Shown piece after piece: positions 50,501 through 59,846 of a stretch of DNA of 64,000 bases. Under the pieces are notes generated by a model. It ran no database searches. It was given only the letters and a program-made list of their open reading frames with translations, and was not told where the DNA came from. This stretch comes from Polaribacter sp. SA4-12 (lineage in GTDB: Bacteria; Bacteroidota; Bacteroidia; Flavobacteriales; Flavobacteriaceae). The translations under genes and the position numbers were made by a program. Where the stretch lies: contig NZ_CP019334.1 in assembly GCF_002163675.1 (NCBI RefSeq), positions 630,001-694,000 on the forward strand, written 5' to 3'. How positions within the stretch are numbered: the first letter of the stretch is position 1; each line of letters opens with the position of its first letter.

Positions 50501-53500
50501 ATGAAAGAAAAACTACTTGATCTCTTATTAATTACTTCAAAAAAAATAGAAGAATTACATTATAAACTATCTAAAAAAAATCAAATAGAATTAGATTATT
50601 CATCTCTTTCTCCAATTGCCAATGGAGATAAAGATGGTCATTACACAAAAGCTTTACAGTGGTCTCTTGAAAATCGTGAAGAAGAGGATATAAAAAACAT
50701 TGCACTTACAGGGTCTTATGGCTCAGGTAAAAGTACAATTCTGAAAACTTTTCGAAAAAACTACAAAGGATCTGAATTAGAATTTCTAAATATTTCTTTA
50801 GCAACATTTAAAGAAGAGAAAATAAAAAAAGATGATAACGGTAAAACTATTGAAAAAGACAAAGATGAACTTTTAAGACTAATAGAAACAAGTATATTAC
50901 AACAGATTTTTTATCACGAAGAAGATAAAAATATTCCAGATTCCAGATTTAAAAAAATTAAGAGTTATAGTGGAAAAAGACTTATATCAACCTCTGTTGG
51001 TATTTTGCTATTCATAATAGCTTTATTTAATTATTTTAACCCAAATCTTATACAAAGTATTTTTAAAGATAATCCTTTAAGCACTTTTACTTGTGATGCA
51101 TTACATTACAGTAGTATTTTAATAATTATAATTGGTGTTTTCTTTTTAGTTTATAAATCAATTAGGATTATTAGCTCATTAACAATTAATAAACTTAAAT
51201 TTCAAAATGCTGAAATAGGAATTGGAGAAAGTATTAACAAGTCTATATTGAACCATCACTTAGATGAAATCCTTTATTTCTTTTCAATAAGACCTTATAA
51301 TGTTGTAATTATAGAAGACCTTGACCGTTTTGAAGAAACTGAAATCTTTACAAAACTTAGAGAAATTAATCTCCTTTTAAATAACTCCGAAAAAACAAAG
51401 AAAAAAAATATTGTCTTCTTATATGCCGTTAGAGATGATATGTTTTCAGATAACGAAAGAATAAAGTTTTTTGACTTTATTATTCCCGTTATTCCTGTAA
51501 TTAATTCTTCAAACTCAAGTGAAATTATTCTACAGAAAAAGGAAAAGTACAATTATGATTTATCAGAGGTTTTTATTGATGATATATCCTTTTTTATTGA
51601 CGATATGCGTTTACTTCATAATATAACTAATGAATTTTATTTATATAAAGTGAAACAAGGTGAAACACCATTAAATCAAGATAAATTATTTGCTATAATT
51701 ACTTATAAAAACATCTATCCTAACGATTTTGTTTGTTTAAGTAAAAATGAAGGGCATTTATATAATATTCTAAACTCCAAATCAAAATATGTAAATCAAG
51801 AGGTCAATCGAATAGAAGAAAAAACATCTGTTTTGAAAGAAGAGATTAAAAATCTAGAATTGGTAAATATAAAAAGTATTAAAGAACTTCGCCAATTATA
51901 TATAATTCGAATAATCGAAACATTAGGTGATTTTAATTCTTTTATCATTAATAGCGAACCTGTAACTATTGATGATATATTAAAAGACGAAAAATTTGAA
52001 TATTTAAAAGATAATAAAATTCATTACAAAGCTCCTGTTTTTAATAATCGTCACTACAGACTTGATTATCCAATAAAAAAAGTACCAACTTCTTTCTCTG
52101 AAATTGAAAAATTAGTAAACCCTGAAAAATCATATGATATTAAGGAGCAAGAAATTATTGATATTAAATCAAATAAATCAAACTCTTTAAGGCAAGAAAT
52201 ACAAAAACTTGAAAAACAAAAAAATATAACTAGAAATTTAAACATTTCTGAATTATTACAATCAAATAAAGAAATTAATTTAAATATAAATGAAGATTTA
52301 GACAAGGATTTTATTACAATATTAATTAGAAATGGATATATATCGGAAGATTATATTGATTACATTTCTTTATTTCACGAAGGTAGTATAACAAGAAATG
52401 ACCATAAATTCGTTATCAATGTAAGAAATAGACAAAAATTAGAGTTTGAATATAAACTTTCAAAAATTGATAAAGTAATTTCAAAAATAAATCCAATTGA
52501 TTTTAACTCTGAATATATCTTAAATTATGATTTATTAGACTGTTTACTTAAAAATCATAAAACGAATAATATTCCTTTAGAATATATTTTCACCAAATTA
52601 AAAGATGAATCCTCTACTTCTATTCTATTCATAAATGGTTTTATTGAGAGAACAGAAAATTTAAATCTATTTATTAAAACGTTATGTAGCTATTGGAATG
52701 GTATTTGGGGATATTATGTGAATGATGTTTTGTATTCTGATGAACAAGTAAATAAAACATTAAAATACATCATAGAATATGCAGATATTGAAGCTATTAT
52801 TAAGATAGATAAACAATCTAATATAAAAAATCATCTAACAAAAGACCCAGAAATTTTAAATATCATTTCTAACAATGATAAACTAATAAGTATCATCTCT
52901 GATTTACAATTAAAATTTATTGATTTAGACTTTGAAAATTCCCCAGAAAACATTCTAGACTTTATTTACGAGAATAATCATTATGATTTTAACGAAAAAA
53001 TAGTTCGTAAAATTGTAAAAAAATATGGTGAATTTGAACAAGTAAGTTTTGATAATTCTAATTACTCTTCACTTAAAAATTCAAAATCTAAGAATCTCAT
53101 TGATTATTTAGAAGCTAACATAAATGACTACATACAAAACATTTACTTAAAGCTTGATACGAATATTAATGAGGAGCAAAAATCATATTTAGAACTATTA
53201 AATCACTCAGATTTAAGTTTAAAACTTAAAAAAGAAGTCATTAAAAAAGTAGGTACAAAAATATCTGATATTTCACTTATTGAAAATGATAATTTGTTGT
53301 CATATATTATTGAAAATAATAAAATAGAAGCTAAGTGGGGAAATTTATTCTTCTTTTTCAAAAAATCCGAAGATAAATTATTAGACTCATCTATTGGCTT
53401 TATTAATAATATTGAAAATGCTAACAAATTAGCAAAAGTAAAAATACCAACTGAAGTTAATGATGAAAACATTTTTGGTGTATTCTGTAAACTTTTAATC

Positions 53501-54187
53501 CTATCAAACGATATCGAAAATAAATCCTTTGATTTAATTACAAATTCAGTTCCTTGGAAGTATAGCGGATTAAATATTGATAATCTTGATAAAGAAAAAG
53601 TTAACTCATTAATCAAGAATAGAATAATTAGTCCAACAATTGAAAGTTTTAATATTTTAAAAGAAAAATATCAGACGGCAGCCATTGAGTTGTTAGAGAA
53701 ACATAAGTCTGAATTTATAAAACTAATTGAAGAGCTTGTTTTAGATGAAAATGATTTAGAGTTAATCTTGAAATCTACAGTTTTAAACAATATAGAAAAA
53801 CTCAAATTTTTAGAATCTTGTTCTAATAATACCATTGCATCAAACTTTGAGAATTTTAAGTTAATAAGTCAAATTTTATTAAATGATAATTCATTTCGAA
53901 TAAATGAGCTGCTTTTCAATGATTTAATAATAAACAAAAATGTACCGATTGTAAATAGAATTAAACTATTCAATAAGAATCTTTTTAGCACTGATGAAGC
54001 TTTCATAGAAAAATTCTTAAACAACTTAGATAGCAGTTATGAAAAAATTACAAATAGAGATAAAAGGGCAAAAATTCAAGACAATCCTGATAACAGAGAA
54101 CTATTGACAAATTTGAAACGAAAAGATTACATTTCAAGTTTTTCAGAAGGTTTATTTGGCTTAAGAGTTAACCATAAAAGGAAATAA
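50501..54187 (+). CDS. Large YobI-type P-loop ATPase with two membrane helices
   Basis: A 1228-residue protein from the ATG at 50501 (a TTG 27 codons earlier is possible). N-terminal YobI-like/KAP-type NTPase: ALQWSLENREEEDIKNIALT leads into Walker A GSYGSGKST (71-79). Two adjacent helices (162-180, 203-223) interrupt the domain, and Walker B is VVIIEDLDRF (268-277). The remaining ~900 residues are Lys/Asn/Ile-rich, largely helical repeats without a known domain. Base composition is even more AT-rich than neighbours. Such membrane-inserted giant ATPases occur sporadically and are suspected of defence or inter-bacterial conflict roles. A terminator follows. Confidence 0.75.
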   Translation: MKEKLLDLLLITSKKIEELHYKLSKKNQIELDYSSLSPIANGDKDGHYTKALQWSLENREEEDIKNIALTGSYGSGKSTILKTFRKNYKGSELEFLNISLATFKEEKIKKDDNGKTIEKDKDELLRLIETSILQQIFYHEEDKNIPDSRFKKIKSYSGKRLISTSVGILLFIIALFNYFNPNLIQSIFKDNPLSTFTCDALHYSSILIIIIGVFFLVYKSIRIISSLTINKLKFQNAEIGIGESINKSILNHHLDEILYFFSIRPYNVVIIEDLDRFEETEIFTKLREINLLLNNSEKTKKKNIVFLYAVRDDMFSDNERIKFFDFIIPVIPVINSSNSSEIILQKKEKYNYDLSEVFIDDISFFIDDMRLLHNITNEFYLYKVKQGETPLNQDKLFAIITYKNIYPNDFVCLSKNEGHLYNILNSKSKYVNQEVNRIEEKTSVLKEEIKNLELVNIKSIKELRQLYIIRIIETLGDFNSFIINSEPVTIDDILKDEKFEYLKDNKIHYKAPVFNNRHYRLDYPIKKVPTSFSEIEKLVNPEKSYDIKEQEIIDIKSNKSNSLRQEIQKLEKQKNITRNLNISELLQSNKEINLNINEDLDKDFITILIRNGYISEDYIDYISLFHEGSITRNDHKFVINVRNRQKLEFEYKLSKIDKVISKINPIDFNSEYILNYDLLDCLLKNHKTNNIPLEYIFTKLKDESSTSILFINGFIERTENLNLFIKTLCSYWNGIWGYYVNDVLYSDEQVNKTLKYIIEYADIEAIIKIDKQSNIKNHLTKDPEILNIISNNDKLISIISDLQLKFIDLDFENSPENILDFIYENNHYDFNEKIVRKIVKKYGEFEQVSFDNSNYSSLKNSKSKNLIDYLEANINDYIQNIYLKLDTNINEEQKSYLELLNHSDLSLKLKKEVIKKVGTKISDISLIENDNLLSYIIENNKIEAKWGNLFFFFKKSEDKLLDSSIGFINNIENANKLAKVKIPTEVNDENIFGVFCKLLILSNDIENKSFDLITNSVPWKYSGLNIDNLDKEKVNSLIKNRIISPTIESFNILKEKYQTAAIELLEKHKSEFIKLIEELVLDENDLELILKSTVLNNIEKLKFLESCSNNTIASNFENFKLISQILLNDNSFRINELLFNDLIINKNVPIVNRIKLFNKNLFSTDEAFIEKFLNNLDSSYEKITNRDKRAKIQDNPDNRELLTNLKRKDYISSFSEGLFGLRVNHKRK

Positions 54188-54196
54188 CATTTCCCC

Positions 54197-54290
54197 TAGC
54201 ATCCAGCATTTTAAATAATGCTGGGTGTTTTCTTTTAAAATAACTTTAGCATTACAAAAAAGCATTCTTCTGTAACTTCTAATAACTTTA
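54197..54290 (-). pseudogene. Degenerate copy of the mtfA 3' end
   Basis: AGCATCCAGCATTTTA, TGTTTTCTTTTAAA, CATTCTTCTGTAACTTCTAA follow the same order as AGCATCCAGCATTTTA, TGTTTTCTTTTAAA, TATTCTCCTGCAACTGCTAA at 55541-55637, which encode the last ~30 residues of the MtfA-like protein. The copy has small indels and no open frame. It shows that an mtfA gene, or a duplicate of its end, once lay here. Confidence 0.7.
54199..54236 (+). terminator. Terminator of the YobI-type ATPase gene
   Basis: CATCCAGCATT (54200-54210) and AATGCTGGGTG (54217-54227) pair with one G-T, followed by TTTTCTTTT. The hairpin arises within the degenerate mtfA copy: the corresponding functional sequence pairs less well. 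Confidence 0.7.
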
Positions 54291-54364
54291 ATATTTATTT
54301 CACATAAAGCAGTGTCGTAAATATTTACATTTGATGTCTCAGAAAAAGGAATACTCAGAAAACA

Positions 54365-54472
54365 ATGAAAAACTTAAGAGAACAAACAGATGCTAAAATT
54401 GCAGCAGGACGAAAAGGAAATCCTGATTTTATGAAAAGCAACTACGTTTTAATACAAAGTCACCTCAATTAA
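54365..54472 (+). pseudogene. Broken N-terminal gene fragment
   Basis: 35 codons starting MKNLREQTDAKIAAGRKGNP, then DFMKSNYVLIQ and a stop where the tandem repeat begins. It has a -7-like box TACATTTG 31 bases upstream. The amphipathic, coding-like first 24 residues vaguely resemble the N-terminus of AhpC/TSA-type peroxiredoxin-like proteins, which I cannot confirm. The repeat seems to have replaced the rest. Confidence 0.4.
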
Positions 54473-54650
54473 TTGAAAAGTCAGTCTGTTTAACTACAAA
54501 ACCACCTTGATGAACCAAAAAGCAACGATGTTTTAATACAAAGTCATCTTAATTAACTGAAAAGTCAGTGTACTTAAATACAAAACCACCCCAACCGACC
54601 AAAAAGCAACGACATTTTAGTAGAATGTAAGCTTAATTAACTCAAACAAC
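54438..54650. repeat. ~83-base tandem repeat, two and a half units
   Basis: The unit starts AAAAGCAAC(T/G)A, then TTTTAATACAAAGTCA, TTAATTAACTGAAAAGTCAG, TTTAACTACAAAACCACC and GAACC. Unit starts are near 54439, 54521 and 54603 (the last partial). Within a unit AAAGTCA and AAAGTCAG recur, so each unit is itself an older doublet of ~40 bases. Confidence 0.7.
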
Positions 54651-54783
54651 ACTTATTCCTTTTTATACTTGTCCATTTTTTGATTCTAAAAATCTAACTT
54701 TGTCGGCTACGATTATCAACAGTTTAAAACGTTGCGTAAACGTATTTAGTTATCCTTATTAGAAAAACAAAAAGAGATTCACC

Positions 54784-55515
54784 TTGCAAGTAGAAATAGA
54801 AAATCCAAGAGTAAAATGTTACAAATGTATGCGACCTTTAAGCACTTGTATTTGCAAACACATTAATACTTTGCAGACGAAGACTCGTTTTATTATTTTG
54901 ATGCACCCGAAAGAGTACAAAAAAGAAAAAAACGGAACGGGAACGATGACAAATCTTCAACTTGAAAATTCAGAAATAATCGTTGGTGTCGATTTTACCA
55001 ATAATAAACGTATCAATGAAATACTGAATCAAGAAAACAGTACTTCATTTTTATTGTATCCAGGAAAAGAGAGTTTCAATTTATCGACAGGAAAAAGTGC
55101 TGAAATAAATACTGTTATGGGTACAAGTCCATACCTTTTCATTCTCGATGGAACTTGGCCTTGCGCTCGTAAAATGTTGAAACTGAGTAAAAACTTGCAA
55201 ACACTAAAAAGAGTAAGTTTTGATAATAAAATAAAATCGAAATTTATTATAAAGCAACAACCAGAACCTCTTTGTTTGAGTACTATTGAATCGGTTTATA
55301 CAGTTTTAAATTTATTAAATGAAGGTGACTTAGAAAACTGTGATACAAAGGACTTTTTACTTCCTTTTGAAAAAATGATTGCGCATCAACTCGATTATAT
55401 TTTAAATCCGAATAGTAAATACTATTTAACTTCGGGGAACAAAGAAATTATGCCTAAAAACCTGTATAAGAAAAAGACAGAAAGAACTATTATTTTTGAA
55501 CAGGAAAAGATTTAG
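54784..55515 (+). CDS. DTW-domain protein (tRNA-uridine aminocarboxypropyltransferase type)
   Basis: A 243-residue enzyme expected to attach the aminocarboxypropyl group of SAM to a tRNA uridine (acp3U). The N-terminal zinc-like cluster CYKCMRPLSTCICKHI, then RFIILMHPKEYKKEKNGTGT, and the family signature ILDGTWPCARKMLKLSKNLQ (D-x-T-W) near residue 120, followed by EPLCLSTIESVYTVLNLL, are all present. It starts with TTG at 54784, since no ATG precedes the Cys cluster in frame after the stop at 54760. It lies between the degenerate and the intact mtfA 3' ends, convergent with mtfA. Confidence 0.87.
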   Translation: MQVEIENPRVKCYKCMRPLSTCICKHINTLQTKTRFIILMHPKEYKKEKNGTGTMTNLQLENSEIIVGVDFTNNKRINEILNQENSTSFLLYPGKESFNLSTGKSAEINTVMGTSPYLFILDGTWPCARKMLKLSKNLQTLKRVSFDNKIKSKFIIKQQPEPLCLSTIESVYTVLNLLNEGDLENCDTKDFLLPFEKMIAHQLDYILNPNSKYYLTSGNKEIMPKNLYKKKTERTIIFEQEKI

Positions 55516-55527
55516 TAAATAACTTTT

Positions 55528-56304
55528 TTACTTAATAAAACAAGCATCCAGCATTTTATACAATTCTGGATGTTTTCTTTTAAACAACTTTGGTCTTTCG
55601 AAAAAGTATTCTCCTGCAACTGCTAAGAATTCAATTTGTGAGGTTCCACCATAATTTCTAATATCTGAAGCATCATTATTAATGGCTTCCATTTCTTTAT
55701 GAACCAATTGCAAATAAGGAATTGTGTATTGTTTGTCTAACAAAGCAGCAGGAATTCCATCGATAACACCATCTGTTTTGTCTAAAAGGTGAATAAATTC
55801 GTGAATTGCCGTATTTCCTTTGTCCGTTTTATTACTAAAACCGTGATGTAACGCTTTTCTAGATAAAATCATTTGATTTTCGAATCTTCCTGTACCCACC
55901 AAACCACCAATAGTTCTCCCGTCAACTTTAGAATCAAACTGTAAATCATCATCAAAATCATCAGGATAAATTAAAACAGTTGTTAAATTAGCATAATTCC
56001 AATTTTTAAATCTAAAAACAGGAATTACAGCACTTGCAGCAATTAACAATCTGTCTAATTCTTCTAACTCAAAATGAACAGCTTCAATATTTTTTGTTGC
56101 TAAGAAATGAAACATCTTTGTAGAGAATAACTTTTGCTCATCCGTAGTTAACTTTTTATAAAAAAGGATGTTATCTAACAACAGTTGATGCCAATGCTCG
56201 GGAATAACCACTTTTTCTAACGGAATTTCGGATGCTTTTTTCTTTGGTTTTAAACCCACAAACAAAACAACAAGAAGTACGGCAATCGCAATAATATATA
56301 ACAT
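55528..56304 (-). CDS. mtfA: MtfA-like zinc peptidase (M90)
   Basis: A 258-residue protein with an N-terminal membrane helix (LYIIAIAVLLVVLFVGL) and a cytoplasmic peptidase domain. The zinc motif is HEFIH (168-172), followed by LLDKTDGVIDGIPA, typical of the MtfA/M90 family. Upstream markers are HWHQLLLDNILFYKKLTTDE, PDDFDDD and GRTIGGLVGTGRFENQMILS. E. coli MtfA has no N-terminal anchor and binds the Mlc repressor; the anchored form is common in Bacteroidota and its substrate is unknown. A decayed copy of its 3' end lies 1.3 kb away at 54197-54290. Confidence 0.88.
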   Translation of the reverse strand: MLYIIAIAVLLVVLFVGLKPKKKASEIPLEKVVIPEHWHQLLLDNILFYKKLTTDEQKLFSTKMFHFLATKNIEAVHFELEELDRLLIAASAVIPVFRFKNWNYANLTTVLIYPDDFDDDLQFDSKVDGRTIGGLVGTGRFENQMILSRKALHHGFSNKTDKGNTAIHEFIHLLDKTDGVIDGIPAALLDKQYTIPYLQLVHKEMEAINNDASDIRNYGGTSQIEFLAVAGEYFFERPKLFKRKHPELYKMLDACFIK

Positions 56305-56379
56305 TGATTCTTTTTAAAGTAGAAATTTAAAACCCGTATTAATTACAACTACTGTTGCAGTCGTTTATATGAAATACGT

Positions 56380-57057
56380 TTATTCATTCTCATAATCATG
56401 CACAAATTTAATACGAGGACTGCTAGCCATCAAATTAGGATTTGTTCCTTCAATTCCCTCAGGAATTGGCTGATTGCGTGTTTTATAATAAGCTTTCCAA
56501 CTTGGCATTGGGTTTCCTGTACTGTCGTTAAACGTCATTGGATGCGTTAAAAAAGGAATCGCATCTTTCGATAAATCTTGAGAAGAAAACATTTTATAAA
56601 CCAATTCTGAGCAATAATAAGAATTGTCGTCCCATAAAAAAATCTCATCATAAGGTGTATCTATTCTTTCGATTCCATACGCTATGGCTTTAGAAATATA
56701 AGGTTGGTAATAGCTATGTAATCTTGCAACCGTAGTTTGAGATTTGTTGAATTTATTTTTATTCCTGTTTAGAAACTTTTTTAAAGGAGTTTGGCAAATT
56801 CCTTCTTTCGGAATCGCTTCTACAACAAACCATTTGTCATCTTCTTGCATTGCCAACCCAACATGCGAATAGTTTTTAGACAATGAAGTTGCTGTTACAT
56901 CTTTAATTGCATTATCTATTTCACCTGTTCCTGTATTTTGAAACAGTAAATCTCCTTGTTTTAATTCAAAATTATTATTTTTTTGATTGCTTTTACAACC
57001 GACAAAAACAAAAGAGAATAAAAGGAGAATACAAGTGTGTTTTATAATTTTATTCAT
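56380..57057 (-). CDS. YiiX/YebB-like NlpC/P60-superfamily cysteine hydrolase, lipoprotein
   Basis: A 225-residue lipoprotein (lipobox VGCKSN). The permuted papain-like fold of YiiX proteins is visible: LKQGDLLFQNTGTGEIDNAI, SLSKNYSHVGLAMQEDDKWF with the catalytic His, VVEAIPKEGICQTPLKKFL, and TPYDEIFLWDDNSYYCSELV with the catalytic Cys and a YKMF helix. It probably hydrolyses amide or ester bonds of lipids or peptides in the envelope. It lies between mtfA and the M1 peptidase on the same strand, with 66-75 base gaps and no terminators seen. Confidence 0.87.
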   Translation of the reverse strand: MNKIIKHTCILLLFSFVFVGCKSNQKNNNFELKQGDLLFQNTGTGEIDNAIKDVTATSLSKNYSHVGLAMQEDDKWFVVEAIPKEGICQTPLKKFLNRNKNKFNKSQTTVARLHSYYQPYISKAIAYGIERIDTPYDEIFLWDDNSYYCSELVYKMFSSQDLSKDAIPFLTHPMTFNDSTGNPMPSWKAYYKTRNQPIPEGIEGTNPNLMASSPRIKFVHDYENE

Positions 57058-57123
57058 TGTGATTTTGTTGTTAATTTTTTAGAAAATGTCAAAATTACAG
57101 CTAACTAAAATAGAAACGAAAAC

Positions 57124-59580
57124 TTATAATAACTTCGCCATTGCTTCTTTAATAATAGCAGTGTTTCTAGCTCTATTAGGCGTATTCTTCGTTTTTTGAT
57201 CTTGTACCATTCTACGCATTAAGTTAATCACTACTTTATCAAAATTAAATGATTTGTATTGCGTTCCTTTTACAACCATATCATCTACTAAATTCTGAAT
57301 TGCTTCTGCGTTATTACTTTCAGAAATTTGAGTAAATGCTTTTTGGTAAATTGCTTTTGTACTATCATCACCTGTTAAAAACATACCAGACAAGACACTT
57401 TTAGCGATAAAAGGCAATTCTTTTTCGTCCTTTTCTTCAATATAAATACGTGTTAAAGGCGTTGCTAATATTTTTCTAATGGCATCTGGCAATTGGCTAG
57501 ATTTGGCAATTGCAGCTTGTTTATCCACATAATACATAGCAACTAAGGCTTTACCTATTACAGAATACGATTTGCTTTCTAATCCTTTTGCAAATATTGC
57601 TTTTAACTCAGGATCTGTTAATTTCCCTAACGTTTCAATTGCTGTTGCTTGTACCAATGTTTTTTCATCCGTATTCGCAATATCCATTATTTTTTGAATT
57701 GCATATTTTTTAGAAAATTTATTAATTAAATCTATCTTTTGTAAAGCCAGCATTCTAATTCTGTAAGAAGGATCGCTCATTGCATTTGCGACTGCATTAA
57801 AAGCTGTTTTGTCTTCTTGCTTTTTAGCGACTTCTAACAATGCTTCTCTTCTATGTGCATAATTCACTGCATTTTTTAATTGAAAGATATAATCGCTCAA
57901 CACTTTATTTTCTGTTATTTCACATAATAATACTCCATCTCCATTAACTTGAATTAAGGTTGGTTGTTTTGTATAAGGGAAAGTAAAAGAAGCATCATTC
58001 TCATTTACAAAAACGTTGTGTCTTGTTCTTTGTCCATCTTCATAAATATCAATCGCTAAAGGAAATTTAAACTCAGTAACATTTAATTGTTGCAAGTTTA
58101 CAGTTACTTTTTTCTGAATTGTATTGTAATCGTAAGTAACATCAATTTTTGGATGCCCTGCATTAAAGTACCATTGATTAAAGAACCAATTTAAGTCTTT
58201 ACCTGTGATTCTTTCGAAAACTAATCGCAATTGATGTACTTCTGCCGCTTTGTATTTATTCTCTGTTAAATAGGTTTTTAAGCCTAAGAAAAAAGCTTCA
58301 TCACCAACATAATTACGCAACATGTGTAAAATAGCGCCACCTTTATTGTAGCTCACTAAATCGAACATATCTTCTTTATCAGTATAATTAAAACGCACTA
58401 AATGTTTATCGTTATTCTGTCCGTTTTTATACGCATCTCTATCTTCAAACAAATGCATGTCTGCATCTAATTTTCCGTATTTATGTTCTCTCCATAAATA
58501 TTCGCTATAATTAGCAAAAGATTCGTTTAAAGTAAGATTAGACCAACTTTCTGATGTTACTAAATCTCCAAACCAATGATGAAATAATTCATGTGCAATG
58601 GTATTTTCTTGTACATTTTCATCAATTAATTGACCAGGAGTTTGATATGCTTTTTCTCCATGAATTACAGCTGTTGTGTTTTCCATAGCTCCAGAAACGT
58701 AATCTCTACCAACAATCTGATGGTATTTGTTCCAAGGATATTCCACGCCTAAAACAGTAGAAAAGAAGCCCATCATTTCTGGTGTTAAGCCAAAAATAGC
58801 CTTTGCATAAGGTGCATATTCTTTTTCTACATAATAGTTTACAGGAATATTTTTATACGAATCTTTAATAATCTCATACTCGCCAATTCCCATAAAAACC
58901 AAATACGGAGCGTGTTTCTGATCCATTTTCCAGTAATCAGTTCTGTTGGTTCCGTTATTAGTTTGACTTATCAATTTTCCGTTAGAAAGTGTTTGAAACT
59001 TATTAGGAACTGTAATGTAAATTTCTTGCGTTGTTTTCTGATTCGGACTGTCTATTGTTGGAAACCAGCAACTATTTGCTTCCGTTTCTCCTTGAGTCCA
59101 GATTTGAGTGGGTTTGTTTTTATCAAAACCATCTGCATTTATAAAATACAAACCTTTTGCATCTGTTATTGCTGCAGATCCTTTTTGTTTTACTTTTTCT
59201 GGACGCGCAGTATATTTAATATAAACTGTAAATGCTTCCTCTTTTGTATATTCTTTTGGTAAGTCTATAACAATCTGAGCATCATCATAATTAAAATCTA
59301 ATTTCTGGCTATTTATAGAAACTTGATGAATAACCATTGCTTTTGCATCTAACGTAAATTTGTTGGTTGCATAAAAATGAGGTTTTGCAGTAATCCAAGC
59401 TTCACCATTTAATTGCTTTTCTTTAAAATTAAAATCCATTTTTAGTTTTGTGTGCACTAAATCGTGAATTTTCTCTCTTTCTGGTTTATAACCTGTATGG
59501 GTTTGAGAAAAACTTACCAAACTCAGCATTACTAAAACAAAAAAGAGCATTTTTTTAATCATCATAAACATCGTATTCAT
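57124..59580 (-). CDS. M1-family aminopeptidase with HEAT-like C-terminal part
   Basis: An 818-residue exported zinc aminopeptidase. I start it at the ATG at 59580, three codons after an in-frame TTG. The signal peptide ends at SLVSFSQ. The substrate motif GAMEN is at 297-301, the zinc motif HELFH at 330-334 with HHWFGDLVTSESWSNLTLNE supplying the third ligand Glu, and a later Tyr in VSYNKGGAILHML. Residues ~560-818 are helical repeats (RREALLEVAKKQEDKTAFNA, DPSYRIRMLALQKIDLINKF), as in other Bacteroidota M1 proteins. It digests peptides in the periplasm or outside. Confidence 0.92.
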   Translation of the reverse strand: MNTMFMMIKKMLFFVLVMLSLVSFSQTHTGYKPEREKIHDLVHTKLKMDFNFKEKQLNGEAWITAKPHFYATNKFTLDAKAMVIHQVSINSQKLDFNYDDAQIVIDLPKEYTKEEAFTVYIKYTARPEKVKQKGSAAITDAKGLYFINADGFDKNKPTQIWTQGETEANSCWFPTIDSPNQKTTQEIYITVPNKFQTLSNGKLISQTNNGTNRTDYWKMDQKHAPYLVFMGIGEYEIIKDSYKNIPVNYYVEKEYAPYAKAIFGLTPEMMGFFSTVLGVEYPWNKYHQIVGRDYVSGAMENTTAVIHGEKAYQTPGQLIDENVQENTIAHELFHHWFGDLVTSESWSNLTLNESFANYSEYLWREHKYGKLDADMHLFEDRDAYKNGQNNDKHLVRFNYTDKEDMFDLVSYNKGGAILHMLRNYVGDEAFFLGLKTYLTENKYKAAEVHQLRLVFERITGKDLNWFFNQWYFNAGHPKIDVTYDYNTIQKKVTVNLQQLNVTEFKFPLAIDIYEDGQRTRHNVFVNENDASFTFPYTKQPTLIQVNGDGVLLCEITENKVLSDYIFQLKNAVNYAHRREALLEVAKKQEDKTAFNAVANAMSDPSYRIRMLALQKIDLINKFSKKYAIQKIMDIANTDEKTLVQATAIETLGKLTDPELKAIFAKGLESKSYSVIGKALVAMYYVDKQAAIAKSSQLPDAIRKILATPLTRIYIEEKDEKELPFIAKSVLSGMFLTGDDSTKAIYQKAFTQISESNNAEAIQNLVDDMVVKGTQYKSFNFDKVVINLMRRMVQDQKTKNTPNRARNTAIIKEAMAKLL

Positions 59581-59791
59581 AAGCTTCAAAAGTAAGAAAT
59601 ATTAACACTTTAGTTGTTAATGAGCAGTTAATATTCAGTAAACAGTTTTAAGTTAGCAGTAAATCAGTTAAAAAGTAGCATAAAGTTGATTTTTAAATTG
59701 AATTATGATGTTTCAATGCAGTCAAAATAATGATAATCGTTTTTTCATATTAACTAAATCCACTTCTCACCTTTTCTAATTATAATAACAT

Positions 59792-59828
59792 AAAAAAGCT
59801 GTAACCTCATAAGAGATTACAGCTTTAA
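59792..59828 (-). terminator. Terminator of the ECF/DUF4252 operon
   Basis: AAAGCTGTAACCTC and GAGATTACAGCTTT form a 13-bp stem with one mismatch and a 4-base loop. On the minus strand it is followed by TTTTTTATG. It closes the transcript of the second DUF4252 gene. Confidence 0.85.
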
Positions 59829-59846
59829 ACTAACTATTAAAAAGAT

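Larger units (their letters stand above)
54188..54783. other. Gene-poor stretch with mtfA 3' scrap, broken small ORF and tandem repeat
   Basis: From the left it holds a terminator that is also a degenerate copy of the mtfA 3' end (54197-54290), a promoter-like TACATTTG (54326-54333), a 35-codon broken reading frame (54365-54472), and two and a half copies of an ~83-base tandem repeat (54438-54650). There is no complete gene. Confidence 0.65.
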
